A DNA stretch of 64,000 nt from DASUPK01 sp963819715 (GCA_963819715.1 CAWFXE010000002.1:868001-932000); one strand, 5' to 3'. Shown: positions 17,505 to 26,732, counted from the first letter of the stretch. Numbers and translations: made by a program. Notes: a model not told the origin generated them from the sequence alone.

Positions 17505-18998
17505 ATGGCAGACCAGAGCGAAGCCCCTTATCTCGACGCGGTCGTCTCCTACGTCGCGCGCAACCCGGGCCGCTTCCACATCCCGGGGCACAAGGGCATC
17601 GGCGCCGACCAGGCCCTGATCGAGGCACTGGGCGAGGCGGCGATCCTCCACGACCTCCCCGCCGGCATCGAGGGCGTGGACGTCGGTCCGGAGCCGACTC
17701 CCTTTCAGCGCGCCCAGCGCCTGGCCGCCGAGGCATGGGGGGCGGAGCGCAGCTGGTTTCTGCTGAACGGTGCGTCCGGGGGCAACCACGCAATCTGCAT
17801 GACGCTGGCCCACGCCACCGGCAAGCTGCGCAAGGGCCCACCGGACCGCGGCCCGGTCGTCGTCCAACGCAACGTCCACTCCTCGATCATCGACGGGCTG
17901 GTGCTCTCCGGCCTCCGGCCCACCTTCGTCTCCCCCGAGATCGACCCGGAGCTGGGCATCGCGCACTGCGTCACGCCGGAATCGCTGACCGCGGCGCTCG
18001 ACGCCGAGCCGGACGCAGAGGCCGTCCTGCTCGTGTCGCCGACCTACTTCGGGGCGGTGGCGCGCGTCGCGGACCTTGCGGAGGTCGCCCATGCCCGCGA
18101 CATCCCGTTGGTCGTGGACGAGGCCTGGGGCTCGCACCTGTACTTCCACGAGGGCCTGCCGGCCGGCGCACTGCGGGGCGGCGCCGACATGGTTCTATCC
18201 AGCACCCACAAGATCGTCGGCAGCCTGACTCAATCCGCAATCCTGCATCTGGGCAAGGACGGGCGCGTCGATGAGGACGTCATCGACCGCTCGGTGACGC
18301 TGGTGGAGTCGACAAGTCCGAACGCGCTGTTGACGGCATCGCTGGATGCGGCGAGGCGCTACGCGGTCACGAAGGGGCACGAGCTCCTCGACGTCACCCT
18401 CGAATCGCTGGAGAAGACGCGTGAGCGGGTGCGAGAGATCCCCGGCCTCGACGTCCTCGACGAGCGCCTCGCGGGAAGGACGAGTGTCGCCGCCTGGGAT
18501 CCGTTGAGGCTCTCCGTCGACGTCCGCGGCACCGGCGCCACCGGGCACCGGATCGCCGAGCTGATGCGCGAGAAGGACGACGTCGTCCTGGAGCTCTTCT
18601 CGGAGAACGTGATCGTCGCCGTGTTCGGAATCGGCGAGACCGAGACCGCGTCGGCTGACCGGTTGGTCGAGGCGCTTCGACACGCGGTCGAGCAGATCGG
18701 CCCGAGCGACCTCGACAAGCGGCGGGCCTTCGCGGAGCCTCCGCCGTGGGGCCCACTGGAGCTCGCGCCTCGCGACGCCTTCCTCGGGCCGCAGGAGGTC
18801 GTGCCCTTCGACGATGCCGAGGGCAGGATCGCGGCCGAATCCCTCGCGGCCTATCCGCCCGGAGTCCCCAACGTGCTCCCGGGCGAGCGCCTGACCGGCC
18901 CGACCATCGCGTACATCGCCGACTCGCTCGCTCACGGAGGAATGGTCCGGGGTGCCAGCGACCGGTCCCTGCGCACCATCCGGGTGGTGACCGAGTGA
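17505..18998 (+). CDS. speA: Orn/Lys/Arg decarboxylase family, probable arginine decarboxylase
   Basis: Protein of 497 residues, the size of Gram-positive biosynthetic arginine decarboxylases (SpeA) with the aminotransferase-like fold. It starts with FHIPGHKGIG, the family hallmark. His125 (QRNVHSS) stacks on PLP, DEAWG (205-209) binds the pyridine nitrogen, and Lys236 in SSTHKIVGSLTQ is the PLP lysine. It makes agmatine from arginine, or a diamine from lysine or ornithine; the neighbouring guanidino-modifying enzyme favours arginine. Its stop overlaps the next GTG by 4 bases. Confidence 0.85.
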   Translation: MADQSEAPYLDAVVSYVARNPGRFHIPGHKGIGADQALIEALGEAAILHDLPAGIEGVDVGPEPTPFQRAQRLAAEAWGAERSWFLLNGASGGNHAICMTLAHATGKLRKGPPDRGPVVVQRNVHSSIIDGLVLSGLRPTFVSPEIDPELGIAHCVTPESLTAALDAEPDAEAVLLVSPTYFGAVARVADLAEVAHARDIPLVVDEAWGSHLYFHEGLPAGALRGGADMVLSSTHKIVGSLTQSAILHLGKDGRVDEDVIDRSVTLVESTSPNALLTASLDAARRYAVTKGHELLDVTLESLEKTRERVREIPGLDVLDERLAGRTSVAAWDPLRLSVDVRGTGATGHRIAELMREKDDVVLELFSENVIVAVFGIGETETASADRLVEALRHAVEQIGPSDLDKRRAFAEPPPWGPLELAPRDAFLGPQEVVPFDDAEGRIAAESLAAYPPGVPNVLPGERLTGPTIAYIADSLAHGGMVRGASDRSLRTIRVVTE

Positions 18999-19867
18999 AC
19001 GCCGAGTCCGACTGGGGAGTGGATTCCGAGCACGGGACCCTGCGCGACGTTCTGGTCTGCAGGCCGGACAACTACCGCTGGCGAGCCACCAGCGCGATCA
19101 GCCAGGCGACCCTCGACGCCGGCCACAGCTTCGATGCGGAGCTGGCCGCCACGCAGCACGCCGCACTGGTGGGCGCCTACGAGGACGCCGGGGTGCAGGT
19201 CCACTACCTCGAGCCCGATCCGCCACTTCCGTACCAGGTGTTCACCCGGGACTCGAGCACGATGGGACCGAACGGCACGGTCGTCACCCAGCCGGCGCAG
19301 TGGTGGCGCCGCGGTGAGTACGCGCCGGTCATGCGCTTCCACCAGGAGGCCGGCATCCCGATCCGCGGCATGATCACCGCCGGCTCGCTGGAGGGCGGGG
19401 ACGTGATGATCGTCGAGCCGGGAGCGGTGCTGATCGGCGCGGGCGAGACCCGGACGCAGGAGGTCGCGGCGAATCAGCTGGCGGAGTGGTTCCGCCAAGA
19501 CGGCTGGGAGGCGCGGGTGCAGGCCATCCCTGAGCGCTACGTCCACATCGACGTCCTCGTCGCGGTGCTGGCCGAGAAGCTCGCCGCGGTCTGCACGGAG
19601 GTGCTGCCGGCCGCTGCGGCGGAGTGGCTGCGGGCAAAGGGATTCGACCTGATCGAGGTGGGCGCCGAGCAAGCCTTCACGCTCGGCGTCAACGCGATCT
19701 CGCTGGGCGGGGAACGCGTGATCTCCGCGGCGAGCGCGGTGGAGCTGAACGGCGAGCTCCGCGCGCGTGGCCTGGAGGTGATCGAGGTCGACCTCTCGAT
19801 GTTCACGCTGGGCGGCGGCGGCCCGCATTGCCTGAGCCAGGCGCTGCGGAGGGATCGACTGGGGTGA
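18995..19867 (+). CDS. Arginine deiminase/amidinotransferase-fold hydrolase, candidate agmatine deiminase
   Basis: About 290 residues from a GTG overlapping the decarboxylase stop. The guanidino-modifying (pentein) active-site residues are present: Asp86 in FTRDSS, the EGGD motif at 133-136, His184 in YVHIDV and the nucleophile Cys279 in GGGPHCLS. The sequence is closer to the arginine deiminase/DDAH group than to the classic agmatine deiminase (AguA) group. Placed between an arginine decarboxylase and an N-carbamoyl amidase, it would most simply hydrolyse agmatine to N-carbamoylputrescine plus ammonia; arginine or dimethylarginine are alternatives. Family is firm, substrate is inferred. Confidence 0.8.
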   Translation: MNAESDWGVDSEHGTLRDVLVCRPDNYRWRATSAISQATLDAGHSFDAELAATQHAALVGAYEDAGVQVHYLEPDPPLPYQVFTRDSSTMGPNGTVVTQPAQWWRRGEYAPVMRFHQEAGIPIRGMITAGSLEGGDVMIVEPGAVLIGAGETRTQEVAANQLAEWFRQDGWEARVQAIPERYVHIDVLVAVLAEKLAAVCTEVLPAAAAEWLRAKGFDLIEVGAEQAFTLGVNAISLGGERVISAASAVELNGELRARGLEVIEVDLSMFTLGGGGPHCLSQALRRDRLG

Positions 19868-21087
19868 GTCCGGCGATCAATGCCGATCGAGTGCTCGCCG
19901 ACCTGCGCGAGCTGCGAAAGCGCACCGGCGACTTGAGCGGCGCACAGCGGCTCTGCTGGAGCGAGGGGTGGCGAGATGCCCGCGGGTTCCTCGGCGAACT
20001 GCTGGGAGAGATCGGCCTGGCCTACGAGGTCGACGAGGCCGGCAACGCCTGGGCGTACCTGCAGGGTGGCTCCGAGCCCGCGCTGGCGGTCGGCTCGCAT
20101 CTCGACTCCGTGCCGAACGGGGGCTGGCTCGACGGCGCCCTCGGCGTGATGGCGGGGATTGGAGTCCTGCGCGCGTGGGCGGGCTCTGGCGAGAAGCCGC
20201 CGCGAACGCTCGCGCTGGTCGATTGGGCGGACGAGGAGGGCGCCCGCTTCGGTCGGAGCCTTTTCGGCAGCTCGGCGGCGGCGGGGACGTTCGACCCCGG
20301 GGAGCTCGCGAATGCCCGCGACTCCGACGGCGTCCGCGCCGCCGGCGTCCTGGCCGAGAACGGCGTGGAGCTGGAGCGCGTACTGGAGAGCCGATCGCGA
20401 CTCGAGCGGATCGCGTCCTTCCTCGAGCTTCACATCGAGCAGGGACCGGTGCTGGAGGCGGAGGGCGTTCGCGCGGCCGCGGTGATCGGGTGCGCGGGGG
20501 TCGAGCGGGTCCGGTTTGTGATCTCCGGCCGCGTCGCCCACGCCGGCACGACGCCGATGGATGCGCGCGCCGATCCTGGCCTCGCCGCCGCGGCGGTCGC
20601 CCTGAGCGTCGAGGAGATCGCCCGAGCGGAGGGGGGCGTGGCGACGGTCGGCGACATGAGCTTCGATCCCGGTATCCCGACCGCCGTGCCGGAAACGGTC
20701 TCGATGCTGGTCGACCTGCGGCACCGCGAGGCGGAGCCGCTCGCCCGGATGCTCGCCGGCGCCAGAGAGGCCGTGCGCTCCATCGCCGCCGAGCGCGGCT
20801 GCGATGGAGCCGAGGAACCGGTCTGGCGGATCGAGCCGATCGCCTTCGATCCGGAGCTGGTCGCCCTCGCTCGTGACGCCTGCGAGCAGGTGACGGGCAC
20901 GCCCTACGAGCTCTCCAGCGGCGCTCTCCACGATGCGGCGTCGATGGCCCCGCTCGTCCCCACCGCGATGATCTTCTCCCCTTCGATCGGCGGCATCAGC
21001 CACTCCTCCGAGGAGGACACGACCGAGCCCGACCTGAAGGCGGCCATCGAGAGCTTCGGTGCTCTGGCCAATCTGCGCCTCGCCTGA
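19864..21087 (+). CDS. M20-family amidase (hydantoinase/carbamoylase type), candidate N-carbamoylputrescine hydrolase
   Basis: About 407 residues from a GTG overlapping the previous stop (GTGA). It matches the allantoate amidohydrolase / N-carbamoyl-amino-acid hydrolase group: metal ligands His79 and Asp90 in GSHLDSVPNGGWLDGALGV, catalytic Glu in WADEEGARFG (about 124), and a late His in SSGALHDAASMAPL. These enzymes cleave N-carbamoyl groups to amine, CO2 and ammonia. As the fourth gene after decarboxylase and deiminase-fold genes it could replace the usual nitrilase-type AguB and release putrescine. This would be a non-orthologous substitution and needs testing. Confidence 0.82.
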   Translation: MSPAINADRVLADLRELRKRTGDLSGAQRLCWSEGWRDARGFLGELLGEIGLAYEVDEAGNAWAYLQGGSEPALAVGSHLDSVPNGGWLDGALGVMAGIGVLRAWAGSGEKPPRTLALVDWADEEGARFGRSLFGSSAAAGTFDPGELANARDSDGVRAAGVLAENGVELERVLESRSRLERIASFLELHIEQGPVLEAEGVRAAAVIGCAGVERVRFVISGRVAHAGTTPMDARADPGLAAAAVALSVEEIARAEGGVATVGDMSFDPGIPTAVPETVSMLVDLRHREAEPLARMLAGAREAVRSIAAERGCDGAEEPVWRIEPIAFDPELVALARDACEQVTGTPYELSSGALHDAASMAPLVPTAMIFSPSIGGISHSSEEDTTEPDLKAAIESFGALANLRLA

Positions 21088-21194
21088 CCCTCATCAAATG
21101 GGTTGCTCCTTCGGAGCACCCGCCCACAACAACTGCAACGCCCCTCGCGTGTTGAAGGGGGGAGCGTCGCTAGCTTCGGACGCACTCGTCCTTC

Positions 21195-22394
21195 ATGGCA
21201 GGAGTCACGACACACCCACTTGGGAGCGCATCGCAGCGCACCCGCAGCGCGATCACCCTGATCGCGACCGCCGCCCTGCTCGCGGCGCTGCTCGTCGCCG
21301 GGCGCTCGGCCGCTCCCGATCCGGCGGCGGCCGCCAAGGCATCGGCCGGCTGTCCGCCCCTGCCCTCCGGCCTGGCGCCCACCGGCTCCGGCCCGACCCG
21401 CTTCACGATGATGATCAGAATCAACACGCAGGGCAACGTCGACACCTATACGAAGCCCGACGGCGGGATGGGGGGCCGGGTCCGTCCCCAGGACATCTTC
21501 GTCCTCAACACGCGCTTCGGCGGCAGCGGCAGCTTCCCGGCGATGACCCCGTCAGTCGCGAGCACCCTGTCGGCGGGCCTGCGCGCCGCCTTCCCCTGCA
21601 ACCGGATCATCGCCCTCAACGGGCTCAGCCTCGACCCCGCCCTCGCCGGCTACGCCTTCACGGGGATCGACGACCCCAACGTCTACGCGCTGCTCAGCGA
21701 CTACGAGCACGACGACTGGAACTCGAGCCGCTCCACCGTGCCCGGCCGCCCGCCCTGGAGGGACAACTACGCGAAGGCGTTCCCCCTGCTGAAGGGCTGG
21801 AACGCCGGCTTCGCCGCCACGCTCGCGGCCAACCCCGCGGGCGCGGGCAAGCTGACCGGCCTGGCTCCGCAGGACCAATCCGGATGGAACTACGGACAAA
21901 TCGCCCAGAACATCGACAAGCGAAACGCGCGGCTCGGCGGCCGGCACCTCGGCCCCCAGAGCGTTCAGACGCAGGACGCCTGCGCGGATGGAGCGGGCCC
22001 CGGCTTCGGCGCCCGGGCCAAGAGCCTGCGCCTCCAATACCACTTCAAGTTCATCACCAAGAAGGTGCGGCTGAAGGGCAAGAAGAAGAGGAGGAGGAAG
22101 ACCATCCGCCGGCCGCTTCACAAGAAGGCCAAGCCCAATATGAGCAACCTGGGGATGGAGATCTCCTTCACCGACAGCCCGGAGGCCTCGGCGAGTCAGG
22201 CCATCCTCAGCACCTCAGCCGCACAGGCCGCGGCCTGCGTCGGCCCGGGGCTGAAGCAGGGCGGCGGGGCCTTCTTCTTCTTCGCCTCCGATGACTCGAT
22301 GCGCCTGCTCTTCCAGCAGCCTCAGATCAACGCGCTCCGCCCGGCCCAGGCCGTCGTCAGCGGCAACACCGGCGGCGTCGGCTCACCGCACTAG
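21195..22394 (+). CDS. Exported protein of unknown function with a basic segment
   Basis: Protein of 399 residues with an N-terminal signal region (about 15-50: SAITLIATAALLAALLVAG then an Ala/Pro-rich cleavage area). The mature part contains several Cys (about 55, 135, 260, 345) and a strongly basic stretch around residues 285-315 (LKGKKKRRRKTIRRPLHKK). No enzyme motif is recognised. The stop codon overlaps that of the convergent dehydrogenase gene through a shared CTAG at 22391-22394. The 107 bases before it hold no other feature I can support. Confidence 0.7.
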   Translation: MAGVTTHPLGSASQRTRSAITLIATAALLAALLVAGRSAAPDPAAAAKASAGCPPLPSGLAPTGSGPTRFTMMIRINTQGNVDTYTKPDGGMGGRVRPQDIFVLNTRFGGSGSFPAMTPSVASTLSAGLRAAFPCNRIIALNGLSLDPALAGYAFTGIDDPNVYALLSDYEHDDWNSSRSTVPGRPPWRDNYAKAFPLLKGWNAGFAATLAANPAGAGKLTGLAPQDQSGWNYGQIAQNIDKRNARLGGRHLGPQSVQTQDACADGAGPGFGARAKSLRLQYHFKFITKKVRLKGKKKRRRKTIRRPLHKKAKPNMSNLGMEISFTDSPEASASQAILSTSAAQAAACVGPGLKQGGGAFFFFASDDSMRLLFQQPQINALRPAQAVVSGNTGGVGSPH

Positions 22395-23401
22395 GCGGCC
22401 CGCGCGATCACCGTCTTCGCGCGCAGGTCCGAGAGGGCCTCTTCGGCGTCCTCCCAGTCGACCCTGTTCACCGTCATCGGGTCCGGGTCGAACTTCCCCT
22501 GGCGGATCAGCTCGAGCACGTCCGGCGCGATGGTGCGGACGTGGGGGCGGCCGGTGACGAAGGTCACCCCCTGCGTGAACATGTCGAGCAGCGGCAGAGG
22601 CGTCGGCTCGAAGTAGATCCCGATGCTCGTGCAGAGCCCGTCGGCGTCGGTCGACTTCAGCACGCAGCTGATACCGGCGGGGTCGGCGCTGGCATCCACG
22701 GTGACCGGGTAGAAGCCGGCCCTGGCCGGGAATCCCTCATCCAGGACGTTCGCGCCGAGCTCCTCGGCGAGCTTGCGGTCGCGCTCTGTGCCTCCAACGA
22801 CGTCGACGCGCTCGGCGCCGAGCGCCAGGGCGATCGCGACGGAGTACAGGGCGATCGACCCGGCTCCCATCGCGATCAGCACGGGTGCGCCCGGCCGCTC
22901 TGCAAGCGCCGGGGCAACGCATCTCCATGCATCCGGGATGTTGTCGGAGAGGCTCGCCACCGTCGTGGGACTGATCCCGTCTGGGATCGGCACCAGCATC
23001 GCGTCCGGATAGGGAACCCTGACGGCGTCGCTGGCGAAGCCCCCATAGTCGTCGCCGATCGGCAGCCCGTAGGTCGACAGGCGGGGAACCGATTCGCAGT
23101 TGCCGGTTCTCCCTTGGCGACAGGCGGCGCACTCGCCGCAGGAGATCTGGAACGGAATGCTGACGAGATCGCCCGGCTCGACCGTCTTCACCCCGTCGCC
23201 GGCGTCGGTGACCTCGCCGACGCACTCGTGCCCGAAGGGGAACGACTCGGCCGGGAAGCGGCCCTGGACGAAGGCAACGTCGATGTCGCACGTGGCCAGC
23301 GCCATCGGGCGGACGATCGCCTCGCCGTCGCCCTCGAGTTGGGGGTCGGGCGCTTCGCGCCATTCCAGCTTGCCCTTCTCGAGGAACTGGAGCTGCCTCA
23401 T
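22391..23401 (-). CDS. Zinc-type alcohol dehydrogenase, MDR family
   Basis: Protein of 336 residues of the medium-chain dehydrogenase/reductase family. The structural zinc site is complete (CGECAACRQGRTGNC, residues about 93-107). The catalytic zinc region is ATCDIDVAF with GHECVGEV (about 58-65), and a nucleotide-binding stretch IAMGAGSIALYSVAIALALGA lies near 170. The substrate is unknown. Its ATG overlaps the stop of the upstream tautomerase gene (ATGA), so the two form an operon likely repressed by the divergent HxlR regulator. Confidence 0.85.
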   Translation of the reverse strand: MRQLQFLEKGKLEWREAPDPQLEGDGEAIVRPMALATCDIDVAFVQGRFPAESFPFGHECVGEVTDAGDGVKTVEPGDLVSIPFQISCGECAACRQGRTGNCESVPRLSTYGLPIGDDYGGFASDAVRVPYPDAMLVPIPDGISPTTVASLSDNIPDAWRCVAPALAERPGAPVLIAMGAGSIALYSVAIALALGAERVDVVGGTERDRKLAEELGANVLDEGFPARAGFYPVTVDASADPAGISCVLKSTDADGLCTSIGIYFEPTPLPLLDMFTQGVTFVTGRPHVRTIAPDVLELIRQGKFDPDPMTVNRVDWEDAEEALSDLRAKTVIARAA

Positions 23402-23889
23402 GCCGGGACCCCCTCCTTGCCGCCTCCGGCGGCCGGGACCTTCTCACTTCCGGAGCCTTCCTCCTCTCGCTCAGCCTTGGCGGCCTCGCGGAGCTGCTCG
23501 AAGCGGACGATCTGGCCCGCGGCACCCCAGTTCCCGTCCGGCACCTCGTGGATGAGAGTCCAGACGCGGACTCCAGCCTCCGGGCCCCAGTCCATTGCTT
23601 CGAGGATGAGCTTCGTCGCATCCTCGACCAGGCCGGCCTTTCGCCGGTCGCTGAGCGCGCCGCTCGGGACGGTGATCTCGAGGACCGCGTGCGGCTCGGC
23701 GACGCCGTCCGGGGTCTGCATCGAATCCGCGGTCAGTGGATGCAAATGGGCCCACGTGATCGACCGGAAGAATTCGGTGTCCGGCGCTCCCTCCCAGTGC
23801 AGAAGAGTGGCGCCCAGTTCCCGGGCCAGCTCCTGCTGTGAGGAGTCGGAGAGGGACTCGGCGGGGATGGTCAGATCGAGCTTCGGCAT
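23398..23889 (-). CDS. Tautomerase-family protein
   Basis: Protein of 163 residues. Removal of Met leaves Pro2 (MPKLDLTIP), the catalytic base of the tautomerase superfamily. A second beta-alpha-beta unit starts near residue 92 (HAVLEITVPSGALSDRRK), consistent with a fused double unit. AGGAGG lies five bases before the ATG. It precedes the MDR dehydrogenase in an operon, which suggests a shared catabolic or detoxification role with an unknown carbonyl or enol substrate. The C-terminal 20 residues are low-complexity Gly/Glu. Confidence 0.75.
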   Translation of the reverse strand: MPKLDLTIPAESLSDSSQQELARELGATLLHWEGAPDTEFFRSITWAHLHPLTADSMQTPDGVAEPHAVLEITVPSGALSDRRKAGLVEDATKLILEAMDWGPEAGVRVWTLIHEVPDGNWGAAGQIVRFEQLREAAKAEREEEGSGSEKVPAAGGGKEGVPA

Positions 23890-23910
23890 CGGTCCTCCTG
23901 GCGAGGTTGG

Positions 23911-23953
23911 GTTCGGAAGATGGACGCAAGCCTATAGAGTTCGGATTCCGAAC
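23911..23953. promoter_or_regulatory. Candidate HxlR operator in the divergent intergenic region
   Basis: A perfect inverted repeat GTTCGG-ATT-CCGAAC spans 23939-23953, and a matching half-site GTTCGGAA is at 23911-23918. Both are in the 87-base gap between the tautomerase/MDR operon and the HxlR-type gene, where a repressor of both directions would bind. Confidence 0.5.
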
Positions 23954-23976
23954 GCAGGCCGGGTATCCTGCTGGCG

Positions 23977-24453
23977 ATGCGAGCCGCGGAGATCGCCGAC
24001 CTCAGATTCTCGATGGCCAAGCCGGCCGCCCTGCTCGGGGACCGGTGGACCCTAGTGATCATCCGCCAGGCGTTCAACGGCATGAAGCGCTTCGAGGACT
24101 TCCAGCAGTCCCTGGGAATCTCGCGCTCCCTGCTCTCGGACCGGCTCGGGCGGCTCGTCGACGCGGGGGTGCTCCGCCGCGAGCCCTACAAGGACGACGT
24201 CCGCACCCGCGACCGCTACCGCCTCACCGAGATGGGCCTCGACCTGTATCCCGTCCTGATCGCGATTCGCGACTGGGGCGATCGCTATATGGATGAAGCC
24301 GACTGCCCACCGGTCGAGATCCGCCACAAGGATTGCGGCGGAGAGCCGACCCTCGAGCTGCGCTGTTCGAAGTGCGGCGAGGAGGTCGGCGCCAGGGACG
24401 CCGAGGCGATCCCGGGCCCCGGCCTCAGGGTCGCGTCCGGGCCTAGCCGCTGA
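23977..24453 (+). CDS. HxlR-family transcriptional regulator
   Basis: Protein of 158 residues. The winged-helix core is at about 10-100: LLGDRWTLVIIRQAFNGMKRFEDFQ and ISRSLLSDRLGRLVDAGVLRR are the HxlR hallmarks, followed by YRLTEMGLDLYPVL. The C-terminus adds a zinc-ribbon-like pair of Cys motifs (KDCGG and CSKCGEE), seen in a subset of HxlR proteins. Its divergent position and the GTTCGG palindrome just upstream suggest it represses itself and the tautomerase/MDR operon. Confidence 0.88.
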   Translation: MRAAEIADLRFSMAKPAALLGDRWTLVIIRQAFNGMKRFEDFQQSLGISRSLLSDRLGRLVDAGVLRREPYKDDVRTRDRYRLTEMGLDLYPVLIAIRDWGDRYMDEADCPPVEIRHKDCGGEPTLELRCSKCGEEVGARDAEAIPGPGLRVASGPSR

Positions 24454-26635
24454 AGTTCCGGCAGGGCTCGCCGCGCAGCGCCGGGCATGGCGGCAGCGGC
24501 GTCGGCGCCGTGACCCCCGGGATCAGGGGCAGGATCAGGCGCGACGGGTGATTCTTGTTCGAGGCGATCCTCACGTTGGCGGTGCCCGGCGGGACCGTCT
24601 CGGCGAACGCCCAGACCGGCTGATCGCCGTTCGGCGAGCTGACCGTTACGCGTATACGCGAGCCCGCTCGGTACATGTGTCCCTGGTAGTAGAGAGGGAT
24701 GACGACCTTCGTGAGCTGCCCCTTCGGCAGCTTGGCGGCTGTATCGCTCCGGAGGCTCAGAACCGGCTCCAGCGGTGAGCTCTTCCGCTTGTCGAGCGCC
24801 CTGAGGCTCGTCCGCAGATAGCCGCTCTGCACATAGGTCTCCTTGCCGTCGGGGCGGACCTCGGACACCGTTACCTGCAGGTCGACGTCCGGAACCGAAG
24901 CCTTGATCCAGGCCCGCACGGAGCCGGCTCCGACGATCGCCGTGTCCACCGGAAGCGGCGGAGTCAGATAGGAGGCGGCGGTACCCGCCGGCGGCTGGCG
25001 CCAATCGAAGCTCGGATGATCGGTCCAGAGATCGCCGCTGCCCGTGTTATGTCCGCTGAAGTCGTTCGCGGGCCTCGCCGTCTTGTCCCAGGTGAAGCTC
25101 TGGCTGCCGCCCTTCTTCGGCGCCTTGTTCGTGAGGGTCCCGCTCGGGCCGAAGAACCATGAGCGGGCCCGCGTGCCGGGGATCGGGAAACGGCTGAAGT
25201 CTCGCTCGAAGCCGGGGTACGGAACACCGGGCGACCCACCGGCGCCGTTGTCGAACATGACCTTCACCTGTGGCTGGGCCTGGAAGGCGGCGAGAGCTGC
25301 GTTGTACGTCGGCTGGTCCTGGATCGGGTCCGGCGGCAGGGTGACGCCGTCGATTCCCATTGCCTGCTGGTAGATCACAGAGGCCGACGCCTTCAGCGCC
25401 GGCGATAACTGCGGCTTTCGCCCGGCCACGTAGAGCTCGAGGAAGTCGAACCAGCGGTTGAAGGTCTCGGGATCGAGCGAGTCGATGTGGAAGCCGTTCT
25501 CGTAGGTGAACCACTTGCGCTTGGTGCCTGTGAAGCGGTCCGCGAGGTTGGCGCAGTGCCCGCCGGTCTGCTCGTCCTCCCATTGACACGCCATGAAGGT
25601 CGGGACCTTGATCTTGCTGACGAACGTCGACGGGTTGAGCGGGTTCGCCACCTTTGGCCGGTAGACGCGGTTTCGGTGGACCTTGCTGATCAGATCGGCC
25701 GCCGCCGTGTGCAGCGTCTGGTTGGCCTTGCAGAGCTGATCGCCCTCCTGGATCCGCTTGTAGGCCCAGCCCTGCCCCTCGGTCGCCGATGCGGGCTTCG
25801 AGTCGTCGACCCGGTCCTGGGCCCACTGCAGGGCGAAACCCGTGTTGAGGAAGCCGCCGGGATAGAGGGTCGTGGCCGTGTTGTCGATCACCGACAGCGG
25901 GGTGATCGCGGACAGGTGCGGCGGCCTGGTGGCGCCCACAAAGAGCTGGCTGATTCCGCCATAGGAGACTCCGGCCATACCGACCTTGCCGTTGAGCACC
26001 CAGGGCTGGCGAGCGGCGGTCTCCACCACGTCGTAGCCGTCGAGGCTCTGCAGGCGCTCGAAGTAGTCGAAGGCGCCGCCCGAGCAGCCGGTGCCGCGCA
26101 TGTTCACGTCGACGACCGCGAAGCCGAGCAGATTGAGGATCTGGCTGATGCCGCTCTGCGCGCCGGCGGGGTTCGCGTAGCCGTAGCCGGAGTACTCGAC
26201 CAGCGTCGGGTAGGGGCCGTCCGAGGCGGGTCCCGGGAGCCGGACGTCCAGCGACAGGCTCGTGCCGTCCCGGGTGTTCATGTACCCGTAGCCGCCCTCC
26301 GGGAGCGTCTGGTTGTAGATCGAGGGATCCTTCGGTGCGGCCCGGTCGCGCATCACACCGATGCGAACCGACCGCGAGCCATCGGCGGCGCGGACCCGGT
26401 ACTTGCCGGCCGGGATGCGGCGGAAGATGACGCCGCCGAGCAAGCCGACTGGTTTGGTGGAGACCTTCCTGCCCTTCCGATCGATCAGGCGCAGGCTCGT
26501 CCCCGGCTGCGCGCCGGTGACGTAGACCTGGTTGACGCTGCCGTGGACCGCGAGGCTGTTCGCCGCGGAAGCCGCGGCGGGCGTCAGCGCCAGAGCAAGC
26601 GCCACCGCCACTGACGGCACCAGCGCGCGCTTCAA
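24443..26635 (-). CDS. Secreted CocE/NonD-type alpha/beta hydrolase (X-Pro dipeptidyl-peptidase family)
   Basis: About 730 residues from a TTG at 26635 followed by a clear signal peptide (KRALVPSVAVALALAL, cleavage near ASA-AN at about 25). The longer frame to 26938 runs into the next gene and has no coding character. A small N-terminal domain (30-95) is followed by the S15-type hydrolase domain with nucleophile Ser224 in GMAGVSYGGIS, and a C-terminal jelly-roll domain (about 500-730). Family members cleave peptides or esters outside the cell. It overlaps the HxlR gene end by 11 bases. A paralogue is at 59933-61702. Confidence 0.85.
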   Translation of the reverse strand: MKRALVPSVAVALALALTPAAASAANSLAVHGSVNQVYVTGAQPGTSLRLIDRKGRKVSTKPVGLLGGVIFRRIPAGKYRVRAADGSRSVRIGVMRDRAAPKDPSIYNQTLPEGGYGYMNTRDGTSLSLDVRLPGPASDGPYPTLVEYSGYGYANPAGAQSGISQILNLLGFAVVDVNMRGTGCSGGAFDYFERLQSLDGYDVVETAARQPWVLNGKVGMAGVSYGGISQLFVGATRPPHLSAITPLSVIDNTATTLYPGGFLNTGFALQWAQDRVDDSKPASATEGQGWAYKRIQEGDQLCKANQTLHTAAADLISKVHRNRVYRPKVANPLNPSTFVSKIKVPTFMACQWEDEQTGGHCANLADRFTGTKRKWFTYENGFHIDSLDPETFNRWFDFLELYVAGRKPQLSPALKASASVIYQQAMGIDGVTLPPDPIQDQPTYNAALAAFQAQPQVKVMFDNGAGGSPGVPYPGFERDFSRFPIPGTRARSWFFGPSGTLTNKAPKKGGSQSFTWDKTARPANDFSGHNTGSGDLWTDHPSFDWRQPPAGTAASYLTPPLPVDTAIVGAGSVRAWIKASVPDVDLQVTVSEVRPDGKETYVQSGYLRTSLRALDKRKSSPLEPVLSLRSDTAAKLPKGQLTKVVIPLYYQGHMYRAGSRIRVTVSSPNGDQPVWAFAETVPPGTANVRIASNKNHPSRLILPLIPGVTAPTPLPPCPALRGEPCRNFSG

Positions 26636-26732
26636 AATCCTCTCAGTCCCTCTGCTGCCCAATCCCTTGCCTCTCCTTGGCTCCTTGGGATAGCGAGAAG
26701 CATATGGGGCGAGACCGCGACGGGCTTGCCGA

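Noticed and set aside
16107..18149. A 680-codon minus-strand frame over the aldehyde dehydrogenase and decarboxylase genes
   Set aside because: It is the reverse shadow of two strong coding regions and shows no family motif.
19537..21003. A 488-codon minus-strand frame opposite the M20 amidase
   Set aside because: Shadow of the amidase and deiminase-fold genes; no recognizable domain and poor codon character.
22391..22394. Shared CTAG stop overlap as a regulatory signal
   Set aside because: The same arrangement recurs at 56109-56112 and is simply a compact convergent end in which CTAG reads as TAG on both strands.
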